Assembly: GCA_017431185.1 (NCBI GenBank)
Contig: JAFRLP010000244.1
Coordinates: 1-12,565 of the forward strand
Reading direction: 5' to 3'
From: Victivallales bacterium
GTDB taxonomy: Bacteria; Verrucomicrobiota; Lentisphaeria; Oligosphaerales; Oligosphaeraceae
Length of the DNA stretch: 12,565 nt
A model generated the notes under the pieces. It worked only from the letters and a program-made list of their open reading frames with translations, did no database searches and was not told the DNA's origin. Below, piece after piece: positions 1 to 7,449 of this stretch (positions are counted from its first letter, which is position 1; every line of letters starts with the position of its first letter). The position numbers were made by a program, and so were the translations under genes.

Positions 1-2784
1 ATGCTTCAGCCTGGCGACACTTTTGCGGGGTGCAAAATCATCACCCAATGCGGTCATGGAGCGTATGGCCATGTCTATCTGGCTACGGACGCGCTAGGCC
101 ATCGTGTCGCCGTCAAGCAGTTGCTGACCCCCGATGCGGGTGAATATGAACTGAAGGGGTTGCGGAACTACATCTCCCTGGCCACGCCTCATCCCGCATT
201 GCTTCGGGTATTCCTCTGCGGGATGGAAAACGGGCTTCCCTTCTATGTGATGGAGGCGGCAGACGATGGCGGGGATGGCACGGAATACGTGCCCGACACG
301 CTTGCCCTGCGCCTGAAACGACAGGGGCGCATCCCCGCGCAGGAAGCCCTTGCCATCTGCCATTCTCTGCTGGATGGACTGGAGACGATGCATCGGGGAA
401 AGCTCCTTCACCGCGACGTGAAGCCGGAGAACGTCATCTTTGTGGGCGGGCGGCCCAAACTGGCCGACCCTGGACTGACCCGCAATCTCGCCCAGACTCT
501 GTCGGTGGCCGGTACGCCTGGATACATTGCGCCGGAACTGTTCAGCGGCGAAGGCACGGTCTCGCCCTGCACCGACATCTACGCTTTGGGCAAGCTGCTC
601 TACCATATTGTCACTGGTCTGCCCCCCGAGAAATATCCGCTCCTGCCGGAGGGAATTCCGGTGTCGGAGTTGTACCAGGTATGCCGTCCGCTTCTTCGAA
701 TATGCAGCAGCAACCCCGCGAAACGTTGTCGGAACTGCGCCGAATGCCGGGCCATTTTACCCCAGCGGGTTCAAGAGCACGGACCGATACGTCGGTTCCG
801 GGATGCGCTGTATGTGCATCCGTCCTTCCGGCATCGGCTGCTGGCGTACGCCGTCATGATTCTGGTTCTGGCTGTACTCTGCGGCGTTGGAGTGGTCGGA
901 GTCAAGACCCATCAGGGCATCAAGCGGAAACGCCTGGAAAAACAGGTTGCCGTTGTACGGGAGGAGTTCAGGGAACTGGAGTGGAAAGTGCCTGCTCTGC
1001 TTTTGCAATTGGATGAGTTGAATGAACTGACCGACGCCACGGCTGCCTGGAACCCCATGGTGCTTCGCAAGATTTCCGAATCCTTGCAAAACAGCCAGCC
1101 AGAAGAGGCCGCGTTGGCGTTGAAGGCTACGCTGGACGGACTGGGCAGGATTGCCCAGCGGCATATCCCGCAGCCATCGGCAAGTACGGAGCCGACTGCG
1201 GAGAATTTTCTGGCCAGCGCAAGAGGATGGGGGTACCTGTCGTCTCCATTGGGCAAGCATTTTCTGACGCCGGAACAGCAACGAAATCTTCGTACGCGCC
1301 TGGAAAAGGAGGCCGACGCATTGAGTGGCGGAGACACCCTGCGGCTGGGAAAAGACTACCACGAGTCCGAGCACCATCGGTTCACCATGGCGTTTCTGCC
1401 GCCAGGACGGTTCACCTCCATCACCACCTTGCGACTGCAAAAAGTTGACTATCCGTTCTGGATTCAGAACATGGAGATCAGCGGGGAGCAGTTTCAGCAC
1501 ACCACCCATCTCTCCGTCCGCCACAACACCCCGCAGCAGGCGGCGGAATACCTTTGCTGGAACGATGCCCTGCAATACTGCCGAAGACTTACGGATGTGC
1601 TCTCCAAATACCATGTCCTGCCACCCGACTATGGGGTTCGTCCTCCGACGGAGGAGGAGTGGGAGTACGCGGCTTTGGGTGGCTGGGGCAAGCGTCTGCC
1701 CCAGCGTGACATACCTGAAAATGCCCGAACCCAACTGCCTGGCCAGGGAGAACCCAATGGCTGGGGACTCTACAACCTGGACGACAATCTGTCCGAAATC
1801 GTTTCACCTTATCCGCAGAAGCCTTCCGCTTTCCGGGACGCGGTGGTTTTACGAGGGGAGAACTACAAGTCCAAGCATACGGGACTTGCCTACAGGGGGC
1901 TGTACATTCTAGACCAGTGCCACATGGTAGGGGGAGGGCGATTGAGGCCCGTGCTTGGGCCAATCGCGGAGGACTTCTACAAAAACTCCTGGTTCCGCGG
2001 GCCGACCATGCAGCCTTGCCGCATCGGCGAGGCTGTCTATGCCGGGTGGAGCGTGTGCTTCGCCTATCTTCCTTGGAATGAAGCGGCGGAACTGGCCAGA
2101 TGCGTTGGCGCCATGCTGCCTGAGGAAAACTCACTCCCTGAATTGAAGGAGCGGTTCCGAAAAGTCTCGATTTTGGCGTCTTTTCCCTGCCACCTGGGAA
2201 TCCAGTGGCTGGACGGCAAATGGACTCGGATTTCGGATGGAAAGGAGGTGGTCTTTACTGGCAAATCCACTCCCAGGAATGTGAATGGGAAGATGGACTG
2301 CCTGGGCGCGAGCGGCTTCCGCTTTTATCCCCAGACCAGGAGTACAGTCCTGCCTTCCATGCTGTTTCGCTGGGAAGACCAGGAGGCTTTCCAGAAACGA
2401 CTGGAAACCTGGCTGGAAAAAGGGGCTTTGCATCAATTCGAGGTGGATGGACGTTCCTTCGTGGTCTGTCGCGGGAAGATGGCGGGATATGTCGTCCGAG
2501 GTTTTGTCAATTTCATGGGCGGTCGCCAGCCAGTTCTTCCATCCGGAGAGTTCACCCGCCGCGTCATCGACCATCTGCCGCCGGACAAGAGAGTGGCGCT
2601 TGGCCCCATCCGCTTCTACGGCAAATGGGAACAGAGCGATGGCTCCGTCACCAATTTCAGCGACTTGGACATTGCCAGGGGCGCCCCTAATTCCATCGCC
2701 TCCCCGACCTTGAACGTGCTGGTTGCCTATCATGGAAATCTCCTGGACGGTTGTGAAGTCCAAGCCATTCTGCTGGAACGCTAA
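1..2784 (+). CDS. Membrane-anchored Ser/Thr protein kinase fused to FGE-like and C-type-lectin-like domains
   Basis: This is a predicted Hanks-type Ser/Thr kinase with a C-terminal extracytoplasmic sensor or binding region. The kinase spans about residues 8-255: glycine loop GHGAYGHV (18-25), ATP lysine K39 in VAVK, catalytic loop HRDVKPEN (137-144) and activation segment GTPGYIAPE (171-179). The DFG motif reads DPG (156-158), but its metal-binding Asp is kept. One hydrophobic helix (about 279-301) is followed by a charged, probably coiled stretch. Residues about 461-650 resemble the FGE/SUMF1 fold (PFWIQNMEISGEQF, RPPTEEEWEYAALGG, GLYNLDDNLSEI) but I see no catalytic Cys pair, so formylglycine activity is unlikely. 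Residues about 678-790 look like a second lectin-type domain (AGWSVCFAYLPWNEAAELA, WLDGKWTRISDGKEV). I do not recognise the last 135 residues. The ATG is the first base of the window and sits at the usual distance from the glycine loop; any RBS lies outside. Target and ligand are unknown. Confidence 0.85.
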   Translation: MLQPGDTFAGCKIITQCGHGAYGHVYLATDALGHRVAVKQLLTPDAGEYELKGLRNYISLATPHPALLRVFLCGMENGLPFYVMEAADDGGDGTEYVPDTLALRLKRQGRIPAQEALAICHSLLDGLETMHRGKLLHRDVKPENVIFVGGRPKLADPGLTRNLAQTLSVAGTPGYIAPELFSGEGTVSPCTDIYALGKLLYHIVTGLPPEKYPLLPEGIPVSELYQVCRPLLRICSSNPAKRCRNCAECRAILPQRVQEHGPIRRFRDALYVHPSFRHRLLAYAVMILVLAVLCGVGVVGVKTHQGIKRKRLEKQVAVVREEFRELEWKVPALLLQLDELNELTDATAAWNPMVLRKISESLQNSQPEEAALALKATLDGLGRIAQRHIPQPSASTEPTAENFLASARGWGYLSSPLGKHFLTPEQQRNLRTRLEKEADALSGGDTLRLGKDYHESEHHRFTMAFLPPGRFTSITTLRLQKVDYPFWIQNMEISGEQFQHTTHLSVRHNTPQQAAEYLCWNDALQYCRRLTDVLSKYHVLPPDYGVRPPTEEEWEYAALGGWGKRLPQRDIPENARTQLPGQGEPNGWGLYNLDDNLSEIVSPYPQKPSAFRDAVVLRGENYKSKHTGLAYRGLYILDQCHMVGGGRLRPVLGPIAEDFYKNSWFRGPTMQPCRIGEAVYAGWSVCFAYLPWNEAAELARCVGAMLPEENSLPELKERFRKVSILASFPCHLGIQWLDGKWTRISDGKEVVFTGKSTPRNVNGKMDCLGASGFRFYPQTRSTVLPSMLFRWEDQEAFQKRLETWLEKGALHQFEVDGRSFVVCRGKMAGYVVRGFVNFMGGRQPVLPSGEFTRRVIDHLPPDKRVALGPIRFYGKWEQSDGSVTNFSDLDIARGAPNSIASPTLNVLVAYHGNLLDGCEVQAILLER

Positions 2785-2809
2785 CCACTAACCCCTAACC
2801 ACTGACCAT
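2782..2809 (+). repeat. Four-unit 7-bp tandem repeat filling a gene junction
   Basis: Four successive 7-mers, TAACCAC, TAACCCC, TAACCAC and TGACCAT, fill the whole gap between the kinase and symporter genes. The first unit supplies the kinase stop codon and the last supplies the AT of the symporter ATG. Because the period is 7, the TAA/TGA trinucleotides (2782, 2789, 2796, 2803) stop all three forward frames. No purine-rich Shine-Dalgarno sequence is present here. The function is unknown; it may be a translational insulator or simply slippage-derived sequence. Confidence 0.75.
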
Positions 2810-4616
2810 GCTTTTGAACCTGTCATTTCTGGATTGGGCGATCGTCGCCGCATTCTTTGCCATCACGTTGGGCATTGGCCTGTCGGCTGCGAAATTGGCC
2901 GGCAGGAGCCTGGCCGAGTACTTTGTGGGAGGGCGCAGCATGCCGTGGTGGCTGCTGGGCTTCTCCATGGTGGCCACCACCTTCTCCACGGATGTGCCGA
3001 ACCTGGTGACCAATTTCGTCCGCGAAAAAGGTGTATTTGGCAACTGGGGATGGTGGGCGATGCTTCCATCTGGGATGCTGACGGTGTTCCTGTACGCCAA
3101 ACTGTGGCGCCGGTCGGGCACCATCACCGACCTGGAGTATTACGAGATACGCTACAGCGGGAAGATGGCTGCTTGGCTGCGCGGTTTCCGGGCCGTCTAT
3201 CTGGGGCTGTTCTTCAACGCGATTGTGATGGCCTCGGTGAATCTGGCCGCCATCAAGATTGGCGCGGCGATGCTGAACCTGACCCCCGTGCAGAGCATTC
3301 TGGGCGCGATGGTCATCACTGCGTTCTTCTCGGCTGTGAGCGGACTGCGCGGAGTGCTGCTGAGCGACTTCGTGCTGTTTGTCGCGTCGATGGTCGGGGC
3401 CATCGGCGCGGCGGTCATTCTGCTGGGACTGCCGGAAATCGGCGGGCTGTCCGGCCTGATGGACAAACTGGCGGCCTCCCCCGAACTTCTGCGCAAGACC
3501 GAGGTGATGGGGTGGTCGAACAAGGCGGATTTCATCGCCATGTTCCTGATACCCATCACGATTGTGTGGTGGAGCGTCTGGTATCCTGGCTCTGAACCTG
3601 GCGGCGGAGGATTCATCGTGCAGCGGATGCTTGCCGCCAAGAACGAGGAACACGCCGTCGGGGCAACTCTGTTCTTCAACGTGGCGCATTACGCCCTGCG
3701 TCCCTGGCCTTGGATTCTTGTGGCGTTGTGCTCGCTGATCGTCTATCCCGACCGTGCCTCCCTGGTGGCGGCGGTCGGCTCCGTGCTTCCCGAAAGCCAG
3801 ATCCAGAGCGATGTGGCGTATTCGCTGATGCTGACCAGACTGCCAGTCGGCTGGGTGGGACTGATGGTGGCCTCTCTCTGCGCCGCCTACGTTTCAACAC
3901 AATCCACGCTGGTCAACTGGGGCGCGAGTTATCTTGTCAATGACTTCTACGGGCGGTTCATCCAGCCCAGGGCCTCCGAACGTCGCCTGGTGAACATGGG
4001 ACGAATCTGCACGGTGCTGCTGATGGTGGTCTCTGGCGTGCTCTCCCTGTTCATGGAGAGCGCGATGAACAACTTCAATATCATCCTGTCGATTGGAGCA
4101 GGCACGGGATTGCTGTTCATGGTGAGGTGGTACTGGTGGCGCATCAATGCCGCGGCGGAGGTGACGGCAATGGTCTCCTCCTTCGTGTTCGCGCTGTATT
4201 TCAATCTCCTCCATCCGTGCCTCTTCCCCAATTTCCCGCTGTCCGCCAGCGAAAACATGATTTACGCCGTGGCGCTCACCACCCTTTGCTGGGTTTTGGC
4301 TGCCATCTTTGGCCCCAGGACGGATGACCAGGTGCTGTTCGACTTCGTGCGCAAAATCAATCCAGGCGGCCCAGGGTGGAACGCCGTCCGGCTGAAGGCG
4401 ACGCAACAGGGAGTCTCCCTGGACAATCCGAATGCCCCGGCCATTCCGCTCGCGCCTGGCATCCTGGCCAGTTTCACCTCCTGCCTCTGTGTCTATGCCC
4501 TGCTTATCGGAACGGGGGATGTCATCTTCGGACACTGGGGGCGTTTCGTCGTGCAGGCCGTCGTCGCGCTGGTCTCCGGAGTGGCCACCTACCTCGTCTG
4601 GAAGAGGGCACGGTGA
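2808..4616 (+). CDS. Sodium:solute symporter (SSS family)
   Basis: This is a predicted inner-membrane Na+-coupled transporter of the SSS/SLC5 family (LeuT fold). The 602-residue protein is almost entirely hydrophobic helices, probably 13-15 of them, usual for the longer SSS members. Family-like features are the TM1 segment GGRSMPWWLLGFSMVATTFS (41-60) followed by TDVPN, and a TM8-like segment near residues 352-385 with small and hydroxyl residues (AAYVSTQSTLVNWGASYLVN) in the place of the family's second sodium-site helix. The substrate cannot be read from the sequence; SSS proteins move sugars, uronates, amino acids, vitamins and other solutes. The convergent uxaE gene makes a uronate or related sugar thinkable, but the two genes are not co-transcribed. 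The gene follows the kinase by 23 bases and probably shares its transcript. The ATG at 2808 has no visible Shine-Dalgarno sequence, although the membrane domain begins right after it. Confidence 0.9.
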   Translation: MLLNLSFLDWAIVAAFFAITLGIGLSAAKLAGRSLAEYFVGGRSMPWWLLGFSMVATTFSTDVPNLVTNFVREKGVFGNWGWWAMLPSGMLTVFLYAKLWRRSGTITDLEYYEIRYSGKMAAWLRGFRAVYLGLFFNAIVMASVNLAAIKIGAAMLNLTPVQSILGAMVITAFFSAVSGLRGVLLSDFVLFVASMVGAIGAAVILLGLPEIGGLSGLMDKLAASPELLRKTEVMGWSNKADFIAMFLIPITIVWWSVWYPGSEPGGGGFIVQRMLAAKNEEHAVGATLFFNVAHYALRPWPWILVALCSLIVYPDRASLVAAVGSVLPESQIQSDVAYSLMLTRLPVGWVGLMVASLCAAYVSTQSTLVNWGASYLVNDFYGRFIQPRASERRLVNMGRICTVLLMVVSGVLSLFMESAMNNFNIILSIGAGTGLLFMVRWYWWRINAAAEVTAMVSSFVFALYFNLLHPCLFPNFPLSASENMIYAVALTTLCWVLAAIFGPRTDDQVLFDFVRKINPGGPGWNAVRLKATQQGVSLDNPNAPAIPLAPGILASFTSCLCVYALLIGTGDVIFGHWGRFVVQAVVALVSGVATYLVWKRAR

Positions 4617-4653
4617 CTTCTCGCATCTATTCGGATTCCCAGGCTACTCCAAT

Positions 4654-4677
4654 CCGCGAGGCCTGAAGGCCTCGCGG
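4654..4677. terminator. GC-rich perfect hairpin between convergent genes (possible bidirectional terminator)
   Basis: A perfect 10-bp inverted repeat, CCGCGAGGCC, with a TGAA loop lies in the 80-base gap between the convergent symporter and uxaE genes. Its position fits a two-way transcription stop. Neither strand has a T-run after the stem, so it is not a standard intrinsic terminator; it may act with Rho, as a 3'-end stabiliser, or be one copy of a dispersed repeat. Confidence 0.5.
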
Positions 4678-4696
4678 TGAACGCCGTCTGGTAATG

Positions 4697-5944
4697 CTAC
4701 AGGAAGATGCGCTTCAGGTGGCGGTCGAAGATATTGGTGGCGACGTTGGCGGAGATGACCTCTTCGAACTCGTCCAGCGCCGAGAGATAGCGCGCGCCCA
4801 TCTCGGCTGCCACGCGGAAGGCGACGTGGAGCATCTGACGGAAGTGCATATTGTAATCCGCGCAGGACTGGTCATGGCGCAGGGTGCGCGTGAACTTCTC
4901 CGACGACCACTGCGCGACCTCGGCTGGGGTGGGGAGACAGTCGGGATGGATGTCGATGACCGTGGCGTAAGGGATGCTCAGCTCTTTGCGTCTGCGATAG
5001 GCTTCGGCATAGACCTCCTTGGCGAGTTTCAGCCCATCCCCATCCGCAGCGGCCAGACCGATGAGTTCCTCCAGCCAGGTCGTGCCCGCCGTCTTCAGGT
5101 GAAGACCTGCGCCTGTGCGATGGATGGCCTTGTTGATGATGGGATAGATGGAGAACTTGTCACTGCCCGAGTGGACGCTCAACTTCAGGTTGGCGGGCAG
5201 GCCGAATTCCTTGATGGCAAACTGGATGACGGCGAGGTCTTCGTTGAACTCGCGGTCAAACACCTTCAGGTCGCCGACGTAATCGACGCCCTTGTTGAAG
5301 CGTCCCGTGAACTTGGGGGCGATGGTCTGGGCGGGGATGCCCTCATCCGCAAAGGCGGCAAGGATGAACAGCATGTCCCGCGGGGTCTGCGGCAGGTCTG
5401 TTTCGTCCATGGAGACTTCGGGAATGAAGTTGCCTTCGCCTTTGGCCTGGAGAATATGGCGGTAGAGTTTGCCCGCCTCCTGGACGGCCAGCAGGTATTT
5501 CCCCGCGATGGCCTCCGCCTCGGCGGATTCGACCAGCAGGGGTTCCTGGAGGCCAGGGATGGCCAGCCTTTTGCCGATGAGATTCTGGTGTCTGGCGAGG
5601 AACGCCTGGATGTCCTCCTGGGCAGCCGCCTTGCCAGTGAAGTCCGCGACGTCCAGGGTGAAGAAATCGCTGGAGTCCATGAACCAGTCCACGTTCTTCA
5701 GGCCGATGTGGTCTGCATCCACATGGTATTCCCCGGTGAATCCGACGGCGTTCACGGCGGCGGTGACGGCGTTCCGAACATCCTGCGGGCAAGTGCCGAT
5801 GATGGTGTGCTCGCGGTTCGATTTGTTCCACACGGGGGCGACGGTGACTCCTGCGTCCTTTGCCTGAAGGATGGCGCGCAACTGCGCCTTCGCCTGACGC
5901 CCGAATCTGTCTCCGACGCCCATGCTGTATTTGGACAACTGCAT
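4697..5944 (-). CDS. uxaE: Tagaturonate/fructuronate epimerase UxaE family protein
   Basis: The family interconverts D-tagaturonate and D-fructuronate, which lets galacturonate enter the fructuronate/mannonate route in bacteria using the UxaE variant of hexuronate catabolism (described in Thermotoga). The enzyme is cytoplasmic and 415 residues long, about the usual size. I recognise it from whole-length similarity and segments typical of the family: GVGDRFG (9-15), KFTGRFNKGVDYVGD (211-225), SVHSGSDKFSIYP (256-268) and LHLKTAGTTWLEE (281-293). Conserved Asp/His/Glu residues in these segments are likely metal or substrate ligands, which is inference. The ATG at 5944 is set by a clear AAAGGAG upstream. 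The gene lies 58 bases after the LPS-kinase-like gene on the same strand with no hairpin between, so it may be the last gene of that transcript. No other hexuronate gene is visible, so its role here rests on family membership alone. Confidence 0.85.
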   Translation of the reverse strand: MQLSKYSMGVGDRFGRQAKAQLRAILQAKDAGVTVAPVWNKSNREHTIIGTCPQDVRNAVTAAVNAVGFTGEYHVDADHIGLKNVDWFMDSSDFFTLDVADFTGKAAAQEDIQAFLARHQNLIGKRLAIPGLQEPLLVESAEAEAIAGKYLLAVQEAGKLYRHILQAKGEGNFIPEVSMDETDLPQTPRDMLFILAAFADEGIPAQTIAPKFTGRFNKGVDYVGDLKVFDREFNEDLAVIQFAIKEFGLPANLKLSVHSGSDKFSIYPIINKAIHRTGAGLHLKTAGTTWLEELIGLAAADGDGLKLAKEVYAEAYRRRKELSIPYATVIDIHPDCLPTPAEVAQWSSEKFTRTLRHDQSCADYNMHFRQMLHVAFRVAAEMGARYLSALDEFEEVISANVATNIFDRHLKRIFL

Positions 5945-5953
5945 GATTTGTTT

Positions 5954-5960
5954 CTCCTTT
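5954..5960 (-). promoter_or_regulatory. Shine-Dalgarno site of uxaE
   Basis: On the minus strand AAAGGAG lies 9 bases before the ATG at 5944. It is one of the two strongest ribosome binding sites in the window, it fixes the uxaE start, and it shows that this organism uses anti-Shine-Dalgarno pairing. That makes its absence at the symporter and pseudouridine synthase starts notable. Confidence 0.75.
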
Positions 5961-6002
5961 GGTCTGGTTGTGCTTGAGAGTTATGTGTTTTCTGCAAAAA
6001 AG

Positions 6003-6770
6003 TCAACTCTTGTGGTAGAGTTCGGCGTGGCGTTTGCGGATATCCTCCAGAAGGGACTCCTCATCAGTGACCTTGGCCTGCGCCAGAACGAGACGCACCT
6101 CCTCCTCCGTCGCCATTGGCAGAACCAGCAGACGGGAGCAGAATTGGATGTAGTTTCGTCGTGCCGTACGGGTGAGCAGCCAGCCTGATCTCTTCGCCGT
6201 TCGGTCGTTGTCCAGAAAGTAGATGTCCTGCCCGTCCAATTGCAGATTGCCAGGCTGGCAATCGCCGTGGACAAATCCTGCCTCATGCAATTTGGCGATG
6301 GCCGTCGCCGCGCAATGCAGCGGCTCCCTGCGCTCTTCTGGAGAACTGGTCGCCTTCAGCACCTTGTCCAGGCGTATGCCAGGCAACTCCCTGGTGATGA
6401 AGATTTGGACATCCCCCTTGGACTCCGCCAGCAAAGGTTCAGCGCACTTGATGCCTGCCTTCAGCAGTTCGAGATGCAACTTGAACAACCTGATGACCAG
6501 AGGCCCCAATGCCCAGTCCCGAATCTGATGGCGGGTCCGCCGCAGCAATGTGTGCTCCGGAGTGTTGTACAGCACCTTGATATAGACAACCCCGCGCGGG
6601 GTCTCGACACGGCGCACCATGCGGTCCGGATGCCGCACAATCAGTTCGCCCGCCTTTTCAATGTCAAGAAGGCTCAGCAGTTCGTCCTCCCACTCCTTGC
6701 GCACCAGGATGGGCATGCCCAGAACCTCCAGGCTATGATAGTCCTCGGATGAAAGATTCGGTGTGTTCAT
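6003..6770 (-). CDS. LPS-kinase-like protein (Kdo/WaaP/RfaY-type kinase fold)
   Basis: This is a predicted small-molecule kinase of the protein-kinase superfamily, closest by motif to enzymes that phosphorylate lipopolysaccharide core sugars. The 255-residue protein has a likely ATP lysine K65 in VVYIKVL, a catalytic loop FVHGDCQPGN (167-175, with D170 and N175) and a metal-binding Asp in YFLDNDRT (D187). There is no signal peptide or membrane helix, so it would act on the cytoplasmic side. The start at 6770 is chosen because its ATG overlaps the stop of the preceding pseudouridine synthase gene as ATGA, a sign of translational coupling; the frame is open further upstream but only as a shadow of that gene. 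I cannot say whether the substrate is Kdo, a heptose or something else. Aminoglycoside or choline kinases share the HGD..xxN loop and are weaker alternatives. Confidence 0.75.
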   Translation of the reverse strand: MNTPNLSSEDYHSLEVLGMPILVRKEWEDELLSLLDIEKAGELIVRHPDRMVRRVETPRGVVYIKVLYNTPEHTLLRRTRHQIRDWALGPLVIRLFKLHLELLKAGIKCAEPLLAESKGDVQIFITRELPGIRLDKVLKATSSPEERREPLHCAATAIAKLHEAGFVHGDCQPGNLQLDGQDIYFLDNDRTAKRSGWLLTRTARRNYIQFCSRLLVLPMATEEEVRLVLAQAKVTDEESLLEDIRKRHAELYHKS

Positions 6771-7408
6771 AGTGGATGCCTTGAGGTGAAGACCATCTTC
6801 GCACGGGTGACTGGGTGCTGGATGGTCAAACGGTAATGCTGTAGTCCGATGCAGTCCTGGCGATAGGGCTTCGTGGCGCCGTATTTGCGGTCGCCCAGGA
6901 TGGGCATGCCCGCGTATGCCAGTTGCGCGCGGATCTGGTGGTAGCGCCCCGTCCCCAGCAGGATATGCAGAAGCGCGGAGCCGTCTTTGCGGCGTTCCAT
7001 CGTCCGCCATTCCAGCGTGGCTTCGCGTGCCCCTGGGGTTCCCGCAGGCACCACGCGGGCGCAATGCGAGTCATGCACCAGCCAGTCCGTCAGGGTGCCC
7101 GAATCCTGACGGGGGGCGCGCTCCACCAGCGCATGGTACTCCTTCACGCATTCGCCTGACCGGATGGAGGCATTGAGCCGTGACAGCGCCTTGCTGGTGC
7201 GGGCGAACAGAACCACGCCGCAGACGGGGCGGTCAATGCGATGCACCGCCTCCAGAAACACCGCACCTGGCTTCTGAAACTCCTGTTTCAGCCATGCCTT
7301 GGCCTGTGACTCCAGGCTGTCCAACTCGGTGCCGGAAGGCTGGGTCAGCAGTCCGCCTGGCTTCTCCAGGCAGAGCAGGTGATTGTCTTGGTACAGAATA
7401 TCCAGCAT
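6767..7408 (-). CDS. RluA-family RNA pseudouridine synthase
   Basis: This enzyme would isomerise uridine to pseudouridine in rRNA or tRNA. From the ATG at 7408 it has 213 residues, the size of the single-domain RluA group without an S4 domain. Family motifs are present: EAVHRIDRPVCGVVLFART (53-71) with the catalytic Asp at 60, ATLEW (130-134), GTGRYHQIRAQLA (152-164) and ILGDRKYG (170-177). The exact target uridine cannot be deduced. The ATG comes straight after the T-run of a terminator-like hairpin and has no Shine-Dalgarno sequence. An in-frame TTG at 7453 that overlaps the aspartokinase stop would add 15 residues encoded by the hairpin itself. I favour 7408 because homologous proteins usually begin just before the segment LDILYQDNHLLCLEKP. 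The 3' end overlaps the LPS-kinase-like gene by four bases. Confidence 0.88.
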   Translation of the reverse strand: MLDILYQDNHLLCLEKPGGLLTQPSGTELDSLESQAKAWLKQEFQKPGAVFLEAVHRIDRPVCGVVLFARTSKALSRLNASIRSGECVKEYHALVERAPRQDSGTLTDWLVHDSHCARVVPAGTPGAREATLEWRTMERRKDGSALLHILLGTGRYHQIRAQLAYAGMPILGDRKYGATKPYRQDCIGLQHYRLTIQHPVTRAKMVFTSRHPL

Positions 7409-7441
7409 AAAAAAAACGCATCGGAGGGCATCCGATGCGTT
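7409..7441 (-). terminator. Intrinsic terminator (or attenuator) between aspartokinase and pseudouridine synthase genes
   Basis: On the minus strand a stem with arms AACGCATCGGA and TCCGATGCGTT (11 bp, loop TGCCC) is followed directly by a T-run that leads into the ATG at 7408. It begins eight bases after the aspartate kinase stop codon, so it is well placed to end that transcript. Because the next gene starts at the last T with no room for a promoter, downstream expression must depend on readthrough, on a promoter inside the aspartokinase gene, or on control at this hairpin. Confidence 0.85.
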
Positions 7442-7449
7442 GGAAAAGG

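Noticed and set aside
4694..5977. A 427-codon open frame on the + strand opposite uxaE.
   Set aside because: It is the mirror of a well-recognised gene in GC-rich DNA. Its translation has no recognisable domain, and uxaE has family motifs and a strong ribosome binding site.
6003..7064. A longer start at 7064 for the LPS-kinase-like gene.
   Set aside because: The extension overlaps the pseudouridine synthase gene and has no family similarity; ATG 6770 forms the ATGA overlap.
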